Shown here in pieces: positions 25,387 through 32,138 of a stretch of DNA of 32,964 nucleotides. The stretch lies in IMG/VR virus record IMGVR_UViG_3300025120_000266, positions 1 to 32,964 of that record. One strand, given 5' to 3'. The notes under the pieces are model-generated. The model made no database searches, was not told where the DNA came from, and saw nothing but the letters and a program-made list of their open reading frames with translations. The stretch comes from a virus. The first letter of the stretch is position 1; each line of letters opens with the position of its first letter. Position numbers and translations under genes: made by a program.

Positions 25387-26622
25387 TTACAAATTTACAA
25401 AATCCCTTTTGAAGTGTGTTAGGGTATAATCTTTCTTCTTAATAACCGCCTTATATATATCTTTTTCAATACCCCCTTTACTAAATATCCAATACACTTC
25501 ATTCTTTAATCTATCTTTAGTTGTCATACGATCCCTTGACTGCCAATAAGATGTGGCACTAAAGTCAATATTATAGTATACTAAAGCGTGAGCCTTACGT
25601 AAAGATATACCTTCTCTTCCACTCACTATTTGTAATGCAATGTTTTTATTAGTGGTATTAAAACAATCTAAGTCATTACATATGTCATCTCCAAATACTT
25701 CTTTCAAAGCATTCAGCTCCTCTTTAAATTTATAAAATATTCCTACCTTAAGTCCTTTAAATCTTTTTTTAATAAACTTAGCTTTATTTAAATCTAATAC
25801 CATAGAGTTTCCACTTTCAAACTTAATAGTCCCACTACATAACTGATGAACTTTAGTCATTAACTTAACAGATGTGTCCGCTAATATAACTTCAGACTCC
25901 CCTTCTACAACTAAATCTTTTTTAAGTTTCTTAATTAAGTCTGTGGTTTTATTCTCCATCTCTACCTCTAAAATTTGTTCATTGGTATGAACTACAAACC
26001 CCGCTTCTTTCTGACTAAACCTAATAGTATACGGGGCCATTGCTAATATAATTTTTTTATTCCCTTTTGAATAATCATTTATATATAACCCTCCAATCTT
26101 TTTTTTGACCACACTGATATATGTGTGAGCAAAGTCATAAAAATTTCTGAAACGACTAAAAGGATTCTTAGGAATAAAATATACTTGATGATACATTTGT
26201 GAATAAGCCTCTGGCGTAGGCGTTCCGCTAAGTAAAATAACATAAGGATTATTATGAAACACCAACTCCTTAACTTTTTTAGCTCTACCACTTGGTTTAG
26301 GAAATGCTCCCATGCCATGAGCCTCATCACATATAATAACATCCCATCCCTTTCTTGGTAATTTATGAATTGATTCATAATTTATCACAGTCATTTCATA
26401 GTGTGGTTGTAATAAATCATAGTCTGCTTGTATACTCGATATAGCTTTCTTTTTAGTAATAAACAAAACCTTTTTTATTTCTTGTAAACGATCACATATT
26501 CCTAAACTTGTTAAAGTTTTTCCAGTTCTAACTTCCATTGCTAAATAAAGGAAACGATGTAGTTTAATAATACCAACACCATTAGCAATAATATTTTTCT
26601 GATAATCTCTTAGCTCAATCAT
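25387..26622 (-). CDS. SF2 DNA helicase (SNF2/DEAD-like)
   Basis: A 411-aa superfamily 2 helicase. A Q-like N-terminal segment (LRDYQKNII) is followed by motif I MEVRTGKT at 29-36. Next are motif Ia (VLFITKKKAI), the DEAH box at 99-102 and motif III LSGTPTPEAY at 131-140. The C-terminal RecA lobe has motif V-like SGREGISLRKAHALVYYN and motif VI-like SYWQSRDRM. The ATPase residues are intact. SNF2-like helicases of this size are common in phage replication clusters, paired with VRR-NUC. Its ATG overlaps the primase-helicase stop by four bases (ATGA), indicating coupling. Confidence 0.88.
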   Translation of the reverse strand: MIELRDYQKNIIANGVGIIKLHRFLYLAMEVRTGKTLTSLGICDRLQEIKKVLFITKKKAISSIQADYDLLQPHYEMTVINYESIHKLPRKGWDVIICDEAHGMGAFPKPSGRAKKVKELVFHNNPYVILLSGTPTPEAYSQMYHQVYFIPKNPFSRFRNFYDFAHTYISVVKKKIGGLYINDYSKGNKKIILAMAPYTIRFSQKEAGFVVHTNEQILEVEMENKTTDLIKKLKKDLVVEGESEVILADTSVKLMTKVHQLCSGTIKFESGNSMVLDLNKAKFIKKRFKGLKVGIFYKFKEELNALKEVFGDDICNDLDCFNTTNKNIALQIVSGREGISLRKAHALVYYNIDFSATSYWQSRDRMTTKDRLKNEVYWIFSKGGIEKDIYKAVIKKKDYTLTHFKRDFVNL

Positions 26623-29030
26623 ATTCCTAATTCAGATTTTTCGTTATAATGTGTTTTGTCTACAAACTCTATCCACTTTCCTAACATATCCTTACCTTCT
26701 AAGGGATTACATTGAAAAGAGTATTGAGAATAAGAAACTAACCATTTACCAAAACGAACTCTACTTACCGCCATCCTGGATTTAGGAGCATAATCTGGAT
26801 ATTCATTAGTAAAATCCATATACAAATCATTACTATATATTCTTTTGTTTTTTACGAGTTTAGAATTTTTTACCGAATCAATAACTCCACACCATTCTAT
26901 AAACTCATGAGAGGTTTCAGCAGAAAACTTTCTTGTTTTTAAATTTACAAAGTCACTCTTAAGAAGTCCTTTATCTAAATATAGTTGTAGATTTTTAATC
27001 ATATAATTATCAAACTGACACCAATCATTATCGTCCCACTCTCCAAACATTAATTTACCAAACTCTATAAGGGGAGTAAAATCTTTGGTATAAAACTGAC
27101 TTAATTCTAACTCCCACTTTCTTCTTTCAAAAGATGATCCTTTACCTTTAATAGCATAATTAGTAGTGATTGCCACCTTTGGCGATTTACTAAATGGTAT
27201 TTTAATTGCATCTTTATTTTTCTTTTCAAGAGTTAGACCTTCAGTAACTACACTAAATAATCTCTCAAAGTCAAAATGTTTTTTTACATCATCAAAGCAA
27301 AGTATCTGAGTATCAGCAGAAACTAATTGATAAGCAAAAGATCTTTCAAAATTAAAAGACTTACCATCTATAACTACTAACTTTTTCATATGAGTTAATC
27401 CGTTCATAAATAATCCCTTACCCGTTCCTCCTTCAGGGTTGTCTGATATAATCTCATCATTTAATATTGTAGCGGGACAATAAGATAAATTTTTCCATCC
27501 ATGTAATAAAAATCCTATAGTAGATTCCATAGAGCTAACTCTTTTATCAGTAGAACCCGATATATTGTGTATAAATGTTTGATAATCACAATTAGTTACT
27601 TCACATACATCAAAAACCCTATCAATCACATGATCCTTCCAAACATACCCCCCTAAATCTAAGTAATCAATAGGTGTTATTTCATCCTTAGTTATCTTAA
27701 CCGCACAATTAGTATAATACAAATAAGCAGTATGTTTATTGTCTGCAATAAAAAACACATCTATGGATGACAACAAAGTAAGAAACTCTTCTCTAAAATA
27801 TCTCGTGCATTCGGCAAAATAATTATAAACTGATATATCATCTATATCTAATAAATAACTTAAAACAAAATCTTTTATTTCTTTTTCAGAAGTATGATCA
27901 ATTAAGTTATTAGTAACCCTTACAAACACATAGTTCTTACTACCTTCTGGATTAAACTTATAAAATCCATTATCCTCTAAAAACTTTTTAAAAGATATAT
28001 GAATAATTTTAACTACTCCTTTATCAGATTTACTCCAAAACTTTTGTTTATCTTGTTCGTCCTCTAATCTTCTAATAACATTTTCTAATACAGAATCATC
28101 TACCTCCATATTCTTCTCTAAATTAGATTTTATTTCAGAAGGAGCTATACCTTTTCTTAGTTTTTGTTTTACATTATTTACTTTCTCTTCATCCTCATAA
28201 TACTTAGTTCCAAAATTTTGTACTTGTTTATATGCAGAATAAATTGTTCTTTTTATTTCGCTTTGAGGAAAATCTTTACTCACAAAATTACCCATTACAT
28301 ATTCGGCTAATGTTTTGTTGACACCAAAGTCATTAAAGGCAGATGCTAAAATATATACATTATTATTTCTCTCGCCATTATTTAATCCATACTTTCTCTC
28401 CCACCATTTTAAAAGAATTTCTACAATCTTATTCTCATCAGTAATAGGTATAGTTTGAACATCTTTATGTTTAACCACCTCTTGGTATTCTTGCTCAATA
28501 ACTTGATTAAATACACTTGATTGTTCATTAATAAAAATTAATGGATCGTAAGACTCATAACATACTCTTGATACATTCTTACAGGCTACATCAAAAAACT
28601 CACTATTATAATGATGTTGTAAAGAATTAAAAAATTGTTTATGAGTTTCAATCTCATTAGGAATTTTAACTAACACCTTTAGTCCTAATCCACTTGGTGA
28701 GATAAAGACTGAGTAGGTGTATCTATCTTTAGTTAGTCTTTCTTTTTCCTCAAGCATTAATTTCTCAGAAGGAAAATTATCAAAGTCTAAACATATAAGT
28801 CCACTATGCTTGTTTAATGATGAATCATTTCTTTTTGTAAATTTACCACTAAAACATATTGCTGGTAATGATTGCTTTAATTCGTTTCTTACTTCTTTGT
28901 CTTTCTCTCCCCTTATTAATTTTACTATGTCTTGGGATGCTCCTTCTTGAATCCTTTCTAATATTTTTGATACATCTCTATAAAAAGGTTGAGCTGTATC
29001 TTTAATGTCTTTAAATATTGTTATTTCCAT
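26619..29030 (-). CDS. Primase-helicase (VirE/BT4734-like N terminus plus SF3-like helicase)
   Basis: An 803-aa fused replication protein. Residues about 60-185 match the VirE/BT4734-like N-terminal domain, related to archaeo-eukaryotic primases: HSGLICLDFDNF with catalytic-type acidic residues, YSVFISPSGLGLKVLVKI, and ACKNVSRVCYESYDP. The C-terminal half carries an SF3-type ATPase with Walker A DNPEGGTGKGLF (about 529-540), Walker B ILCFDD and a sensor-like segment (KVAITTNYAI). Such proteins prime and unwind phage DNA. It lies downstream of the AT-rich repeat region proposed here as an origin. Its gene order (SSB-like, primase-helicase, SF2 helicase, nuclease) is coherent for replication. 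Confidence 0.82.
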   Translation of the reverse strand: MEITIFKDIKDTAQPFYRDVSKILERIQEGASQDIVKLIRGEKDKEVRNELKQSLPAICFSGKFTKRNDSSLNKHSGLICLDFDNFPSEKLMLEEKERLTKDRYTYSVFISPSGLGLKVLVKIPNEIETHKQFFNSLQHHYNSEFFDVACKNVSRVCYESYDPLIFINEQSSVFNQVIEQEYQEVVKHKDVQTIPITDENKIVEILLKWWERKYGLNNGERNNNVYILASAFNDFGVNKTLAEYVMGNFVSKDFPQSEIKRTIYSAYKQVQNFGTKYYEDEEKVNNVKQKLRKGIAPSEIKSNLEKNMEVDDSVLENVIRRLEDEQDKQKFWSKSDKGVVKIIHISFKKFLEDNGFYKFNPEGSKNYVFVRVTNNLIDHTSEKEIKDFVLSYLLDIDDISVYNYFAECTRYFREEFLTLLSSIDVFFIADNKHTAYLYYTNCAVKITKDEITPIDYLDLGGYVWKDHVIDRVFDVCEVTNCDYQTFIHNISGSTDKRVSSMESTIGFLLHGWKNLSYCPATILNDEIISDNPEGGTGKGLFMNGLTHMKKLVVIDGKSFNFERSFAYQLVSADTQILCFDDVKKHFDFERLFSVVTEGLTLEKKNKDAIKIPFSKSPKVAITTNYAIKGKGSSFERRKWELELSQFYTKDFTPLIEFGKLMFGEWDDNDWCQFDNYMIKNLQLYLDKGLLKSDFVNLKTRKFSAETSHEFIEWCGVIDSVKNSKLVKNKRIYSNDLYMDFTNEYPDYAPKSRMAVSRVRFGKWLVSYSQYSFQCNPLEGKDMLGKWIEFVDKTHYNEKSELGI

Positions 29031-29044
29031 TTGTTCTATTTTAT

Positions 29045-29066
29045 TTTATGACGACTTTATGACGAC
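29045..29066 (+). repeat. Tandem repeat, 2 x TTTATGACGAC
   Basis: Two perfect adjacent 11-bp copies, just upstream of the primase-helicase start, followed by a run of TTTTA-type A/T repeats. The core TATGACG reappears inverted as CGTCATA in the pair at 29205-29220, and a partial TTATGACAA lies between. Iteron-like arrangement. Confidence 0.8.
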
Positions 29067-29163
29067 TTTATTTTATTTTATTTTACTACTTACTACTTAT
29101 ATATTCTTTCTTTATGACAATATGATAATAATATATATAAAATATATATAAAAAATAAAAGAG

Positions 29164-29200
29164 TATAGTGTTTTACTATAGGTTGTAAAAAAAGACAACC
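29164..29200. repeat. Two adjacent hairpins
   Basis: TATAGT-GTTTT-ACTATA (29164-29180) is followed directly by GGTTGT-AAAAAAAG-ACAACC (29181-29200). Both stems are perfect six-base pairs. They are not followed by a T run on either strand, so an ordinary terminator is less likely than an origin or leader structure. Confidence 0.6.
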
Positions 29201-29204
29201 AACT

Positions 29205-29220
29205 CGTCATATCGTCATAT
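29205..29220. repeat. Tandem repeat, 2 x CGTCATAT
   Basis: Two perfect adjacent 8-bp copies. The core CGTCATA is the reverse complement of TATGACG in the pair at 29045-29066, so the two pairs face each other across the AT-rich core. Confidence 0.75.
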
Positions 29221-29221
29221 T

Positions 29222-29252
29222 ATAGAGAAAAAGAAAGGGGAACGAATCCCCC
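29222..29252 (-). terminator. Terminator after the SSB-like gene
   Basis: Read on the - strand, GGGG(G)-ATTCGTT-CCCC (29252 down to 29237) is followed by TTTCTTTTTCT. It lies 24 bases after the stop of the SSB-like gene. The stem is short but all G-C, and the T-rich tail is broken by two C's. Confidence 0.6.
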
Positions 29253-29276
29253 TCGCTTTACTCCATAAAAAAAGAT

Positions 29277-29540
29277 TTAGAAAGGTAAGTCATCTTCTGC
29301 TTTTGCAGGTGCTTCTTCTTTCTTTGGTTCTGGTTTATAAGTGTCAACCGCTAAGTAATGTGTTTTACCATACTCATCAGCTCCATCTCTTTTAGCCGAA
29401 ACATTTAGTTTGATATACTTCTTACCATTATATTCGAACATATGTTCTGCGGGTAAGTCAGATAAACAAACACTGCACGAGATTAAGTTCCCGTCAAACT
29501 TGGAAGTTCCACTTCCGACATAAATTTTTTCTTCTGCCAT
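29277..29540 (-). CDS. SSB-like protein with acidic DDLPF C-terminal tip
   Basis: An 87-aa protein. Residues 5-65 look like a small beta barrel (KIYVGSGTSKFDGNLISCSV ... KKYIKLNVSAKR ... YLAVDTYKP). A disordered acidic/Lys/Pro/Ala tail (66-82) ends in DDLPF, closely matching the DDDIPF tip by which bacterial SSB recruits partners. The body is shorter than a normal OB fold SSB (about 110 aa) and is not clearly homologous, so it is either a compact phage single-strand binding protein or a protein mimicking the SSB tip. It follows the recombination genes and precedes the putative origin and primase-helicase, which fits a role on single-stranded DNA. Confidence 0.6.
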   Translation of the reverse strand: MAEEKIYVGSGTSKFDGNLISCSVCLSDLPAEHMFEYNGKKYIKLNVSAKRDGADEYGKTHYLAVDTYKPEPKKEEAPAKAEDDLPF

Positions 29541-29542
29541 AA

Positions 29543-29710
29543 TTAAAAGTTTTTATAAATGATTTTTTCCAACTGATTCATTGTAGCCTCCATGAGATTA
29601 TCCCTTTCAGCTTGTGTGTTGAGGTCGGTTGGAATTTGCAACCACACCACACTTTTCTTTTTATTAAAGTGTTTCTTTAATAATATACGATTCAATATCT
29701 TCTTCAGCAT
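29543..29710 (-). CDS. Small hypothetical protein (55 aa)
   Basis: An ATG at 29710 opens a 55-aa frame (MLKKILNRILLKKHFNKKKS...) ending TAA at 29543-29545, two bases before the SSB-like ATG. It overlaps the last 47 bases of the RecE-like gene in another frame. It has a basic amphipathic N-terminal helix and an acidic/amide-rich second half ending QLEKIIYKNF. It fills what would otherwise be the only gap between the two neighbours and has cluster-typical spacing. No family recognised. Confidence 0.5.
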   Translation of the reverse strand: MLKKILNRILLKKHFNKKKSVVWLQIPTDLNTQAERDNLMEATMNQLEKIIYKNF

Positions 29711-30401
29711 CTTTAATATAAAATTTGTTATACACTTCTATTGCTTTCTCTACCTTTTCTTTTCCATACTGCAAGAATGTTTCTGATGGATAGTATATTC
29801 CTAACTCAAAAGTCATTTTATCTACCACATAAAAAACTAATGGCTTGTCAAAAAATTGTTGATATAGGTATGCTTGACTATCATAGTTATATTTTCTGGC
29901 ACTATACTTAAAGTCTTTAATGTTAGATGTAGTTTTAAGATCTATTAAAATATCTTTACCTACTATATCTGCCTTACCTTTCCATTCTACTCCCATAACC
30001 TTATGAATTGCTGGGATTTCGTATCTATTTTCTTCATCATAGATTGCCTCATAAAATTCTAAGTTATTATTCATAGTAGCAATTGCTTTATCGGTTTGTT
30101 CTTTTTCTTTTAGTAGCATCATAATATCTCTCCCATGCTCAAGGATTTCTTCCTTATACTTTTTAGTATTTCTACTTGATGCATCTATACCGATAAACTC
30201 TGTACTACCTACTTTCTCTGGTTCTAACATTGCAGTATGAAAGTATCTTCCAATTAACATTGCTTTAGTTATGTCCTTTGGTTTTCTAAAATTTTTAGGA
30301 TCATTAAGTAATGTAATTATATCTGAATTAGATAAGTATTTCTGACCAAACTCACCATAGTAATGGCTATCCTCTTTTAGTAATTGTAAATCCTTATCCA
30401 T
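29664..30401 (-). CDS. RecE-like PD-(D/E)XK exonuclease
   Basis: A 245-aa protein of the RecE/exodeoxyribonuclease VIII-like PD-(D/E)XK family. The early helix has YLSNSDIITLLNDP and the family-typical LIGRYFHTAMLEPE (49-62). The active-site core is GKADIVGKDILIDLKTT, with D145, D154 and K156. YNYDSQAYLYQQF follows, with the Q-x-x-x-Y motif (Q176, Y180). Such enzymes resect double-stranded ends to leave single strands for annealing. The adjacent upstream gene encodes a DUF1071-type annealing protein, the usual partner. The shared base with that gene (TAATG) supports coupling. Confidence 0.85.
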   Translation of the reverse strand: MDKDLQLLKEDSHYYGEFGQKYLSNSDIITLLNDPKNFRKPKDITKAMLIGRYFHTAMLEPEKVGSTEFIGIDASSRNTKKYKEEILEHGRDIMMLLKEKEQTDKAIATMNNNLEFYEAIYDEENRYEIPAIHKVMGVEWKGKADIVGKDILIDLKTTSNIKDFKYSARKYNYDSQAYLYQQFFDKPLVFYVVDKMTFELGIYYPSETFLQYGKEKVEKAIEVYNKFYIKDAEEDIESYIIKETL

Positions 30402-31009
30402 TACTTAATAGCTTTAGATAATTCTTTCTTAACTACCGCCTTGATATTATACTTTGCCTCTAAATTCTTTACAATCTTAGGTAATCCTAACTCTTTATTA
30501 GATCCAATGTAATTAAGCACTTTACTCCAATTTGCATCTCCTATATCTAATGTTATTTTAGTTGATGCTTTAGGAGTAGGAGTTTTACTAACTGGTTGAG
30601 GTGCTTTTACTACTGATATAGTATCTTCTCCAATCCACAAACTTAAACCTAACCCATGCATAGCAATAGCCTTAGCGGTAGATCTTTGTATTGCAGTATT
30701 TACATCCATAGAAGAAACCTTTTCAATAGGTATAGAATTATTACGAAAGTCCATTACTGGTAGGTAATCAATATGCTCCATTTCATTAATAGTTATACCT
30801 ACTTTTACATAAGCAGTTTTACCATCAGTAAAAAAGTTTAGTCCAGTGTGTTCACTTTCATATACTTTTCTTTGTGCATTAGGAAACTCTGTTTTTATCA
30901 TACTCCAAGCAGTTGCCCAAGACATATAGTCAAATTTTCCTTTCTTATCAGTTTTCCCCTTGATAGAGATAGACGATAACTCTTTAAAGATGTTTTTCTT
31001 CTTTTCCAT
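30401..31009 (-). CDS. DUF1071-type single-strand annealing protein (Rad52-like)
   Basis: A 202-aa protein matching the DUF1071 pattern. It has YMSWATAWSMIK at 28-39, a mid-domain beta region with YVKVGITIN, LPVMDFRNNSIP at 82-94, and the conserved helix AIQRSTAKAIAMHGLGLSLW followed by IGED (105-128). Residues 135-150 form a Pro/Lys/Thr linker (KAPQPVSKTPTPKASTK), and the C-terminal 50 residues form a small helical domain. These proteins anneal complementary strands in phage recombination. It stands directly upstream of the RecE-like nuclease, forming a RecE/RecT-type pair. Confidence 0.8.
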   Translation of the reverse strand: MEKKKNIFKELSSISIKGKTDKKGKFDYMSWATAWSMIKTEFPNAQRKVYESEHTGLNFFTDGKTAYVKVGITINEMEHIDYLPVMDFRNNSIPIEKVSSMDVNTAIQRSTAKAIAMHGLGLSLWIGEDTISVVKAPQPVSKTPTPKASTKITLDIGDANWSKVLNYIGSNKELGLPKIVKNLEAKYNIKAVVKKELSKAIK

Positions 31010-31406
31010 AATTTAATTTTTGTTTGATTTGATTGTATTTAATTAATATTTTTTCCCTTCTATTTTTTAAGTATTGTATATATTTATCATTCTTTCTACT
31101 ATTTACTTCTTGTCTTACTCTTGATTCAATGATTTCTAACTTATGCTTACAATTTATTATTTGCATCATCATCCCCCCTATTCTCCATCCATTCTGTTTT
31201 ATTATTTCATATTGTTCAGGAGTAATTTCTTTATAATAATCACCTCCCTTGTGACAATTTAAAATTTGTATAGAGTTAGGGTATTTAATAATTTTTATAC
31301 CATAGTTTACCACACTAATATTGTTTCCACAATAAGATTTGATAGATCCATTAATAAGCTCTGCTTGTTCAAAGATTTCTTTTAAACTATACATTTTCTT
31401 GAGCAT
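30984..31406 (-). CDS. Hypothetical protein
   Basis: A 140-aa basic protein. The N-terminal half is mixed beta (SYCGNNISVVNYGIKIIKYP), followed by a helix-turn (ITPEQYEIIKQNGWRIGG) and a long Lys/Arg/Glu-rich C-terminal coiled coil (about 85-135). No family is recognised. Two start codons are possible: ATG at 31406 (20-base overlap with the upstream gene) or ATG at 31394 (8-base overlap, MYSLKEIF). The 3' end overlaps the annealing-protein gene by 26 bases. Confidence 0.6.
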   Translation of the reverse strand: MLKKMYSLKEIFEQAELINGSIKSYCGNNISVVNYGIKIIKYPNSIQILNCHKGGDYYKEITPEQYEIIKQNGWRIGGMMMQIINCKHKLEIIESRVRQEVNSRKNDKYIQYLKNRREKILIKYNQIKQKLNYGKEEKHL

Positions 31407-31683
31407 ACTTCAACACGCTCATATAATCCTTATCATTATCTATAAGTTCTTTGGCTTTTTTATATCCATGAATAATAGTTGAATGGCTTACTTTGTGTCC
31501 TTGTTCTTCCATAAACCTTTGGATGTAAGAAATTCTAATGGGACGCTCCATACATAGATAGTATAAGATTTGTCTGGCATCCACACATTCTCGCTTCTTA
31601 CTTTTCTCAAACATCTGATCAAGTGTCAGATGAAATTGCTCTGCAATAGATTTTGCATAAGCAATAAAAATTGTTTTTTTCAT
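31387..31683 (-). CDS. DnaA domain IV-like DNA-binding protein (free-standing)
   Basis: A 98-aa protein that appears to be almost entirely a DnaA C-terminal-type domain. It has a helix with DARQILYYLCMERP, a turn, and the signature-like SHSTIIHGYKKAKEL at 66-80, comparable to DHTTVLHACRKIEQL of DnaA. No AAA+ or ATP-binding motif is present. It is preceded by the only sizeable gap in the upstream part of the cluster, containing a promoter-like pair of boxes and a 34-bp palindrome. It is a plausible early regulator or origin-binding protein. A second, longer protein with the same domain is at 24167-24682. Confidence 0.65.
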   Translation of the reverse strand: MKKTIFIAYAKSIAEQFHLTLDQMFEKSKKRECVDARQILYYLCMERPIRISYIQRFMEEQGHKVSHSTIIHGYKKAKELIDNDKDYMSVLKYAQENV

Positions 31684-31711
31684 TATATTTTATTAGATTT
31701 TAATTAGTCGG

Positions 31712-31743
31712 CTAATATAATTCTTTTTCAATTAATAACCAAA
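31712..31743 (-). promoter_or_regulatory. Candidate Bacteroidota-type promoter for the DnaA-like gene
   Basis: On the - strand, TTTG (31743-31740) is followed after 20 bases by TATATTAG (31719-31712), one mismatch from TAnnTTTG. The spacing fits the -33/-7 layout of Bacteroidota promoters, and the gene starts 28 bases downstream at 31683. Confidence 0.5.
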
Positions 31744-31780
31744 TAATGTTTAAGTTTATTTTATTTCTTTTTGTGAAAGA

Positions 31781-31814
31781 TACGTTATCATACCTAATTA
31801 GATATGATAGCGTA
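31781..31814. repeat. 34-bp near-perfect palindrome, candidate operator
   Basis: Arms TACGTTATCATA and TATGATAGCGTA surround an inner CTAATTAG palindrome. Across the whole 34 bp only two base pairs break the symmetry. One end overlaps a - strand TATCTTTC, one mismatch from the -7 consensus. Long AT-rich dyads like this typically bind a dimeric repressor; an RNA hairpin is also possible. Confidence 0.7.
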
Positions 31815-31851
31815 CCCATTTTGGGGAATTATTCCCCATTTTGGGAATTAT
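31815..31851. repeat. Direct repeats plus GGGGAAT/ATTCCCC hairpin at the end of the Nmad1 gene
   Basis: CCCATTTTGGGGAATTAT (31815-31832) and CCCATTTTGGGAATTAT (31835-31851) are near-identical direct repeats. Their junction makes a perfect 7-bp inverted repeat, GGGGAAT-T-ATTCCCC (31823-31837), which contains the stop codon of the Nmad1-like gene. There is no T run after it in the direction of transcription, so it is not a standard terminator. Confidence 0.65.
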
Positions 31852-32137
31852 GTATAGAATAATCAATACTATTCCATGCATCTTTTTTTATCTGAACTCT
31901 ATATAGTATAAGGTATCCGATTAAATCTAACATTGTATCCTCTGTTTTATCATTGATGCCTACTTGCTTGATCCTACTTAGCTTATCATCTATTCTTGCC
32001 AGTATTCCCTCTTTAGCAGATAGTTTAGAAAATATTTTAGGAGGATCATTTGCAGTATCTCCGTATGCTTTATTCTTTTCAAGTAATAAATCTATTACTT
32101 CTTTACCTACTTGTTTTATTAAGTATTCTGTTTTCAT
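31829..32137 (-). CDS. Nucleotide modification associated domain 1 (DUF1599-like) protein
   Basis: A 102-aa helical protein with the family pattern KNKAYGD at 21-27, PKIFSKLSAKEGILARIDDK (33-52) and EDTMLDLIGYLILYRV at 66-81. This is the DUF1599/Nmad1 layout, a small all-alpha family found in phages and linked by genome context to modified nucleotides. The EDT-x-x-D-x-x-G-Y segment resembles the metal-binding helices of MazG-like NTP pyrophosphatases, so hydrolysis of a nucleotide is plausible but unproven. Its stop lies inside a perfect hairpin (31823-31837). The upstream 64-aa gene ends one base before its ATG. Confidence 0.75.
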   Translation of the reverse strand: MKTEYLIKQVGKEVIDLLLEKNKAYGDTANDPPKIFSKLSAKEGILARIDDKLSRIKQVGINDKTEDTMLDLIGYLILYRVQIKKDAWNSIDYSIHNSQNGE

Positions 32138-32138
32138 A

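Larger units (their letters stand above)
29031..29276. other. AT-rich intergenic region, candidate replication origin or control region
   Basis: This 246-bp stretch has no credible ORF. In order it holds: two tandem TTTATGACGAC repeats (29045-29066); TTTTA-type repeats; a very A/T-rich TATATA-containing core (about 29097-29160); two adjacent hairpins, TATAGT/ACTATA (29164-29180) and GGTTGT/ACAACC (29181-29200); two tandem CGTCATAT repeats (29205-29220); and a terminator-like hairpin (29237-29252). Repeats of related core in opposite orientation flanking an easily melted core, next to primase-helicase and SSB-like genes, suggest an origin. A promoter and leader for the primase gene is the alternative. 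Confidence 0.5.

Noticed and set aside
29067-29092. TTTTA-type repeats as a CRISPR or regulatory array
   Set aside because: They are simple A/T low-complexity sequence without spacers of uniform length; no CRISPR array was found anywhere in the window.
29592-29786. 64-aa + strand hydrophobic ORF
   Set aside because: It is antisense to the RecE-like and 55-aa genes; its Phe/Ile/Leu richness reflects the A/T-rich complement of Lys/Asn codons.
29031-31828. Classical DnaA boxes (TTATCCACA) in the intergenic regions
   Set aside because: No close match was seen by eye in 29031-29276 or 31684-31828; only unrelated AT-rich repeats and dyads are present.
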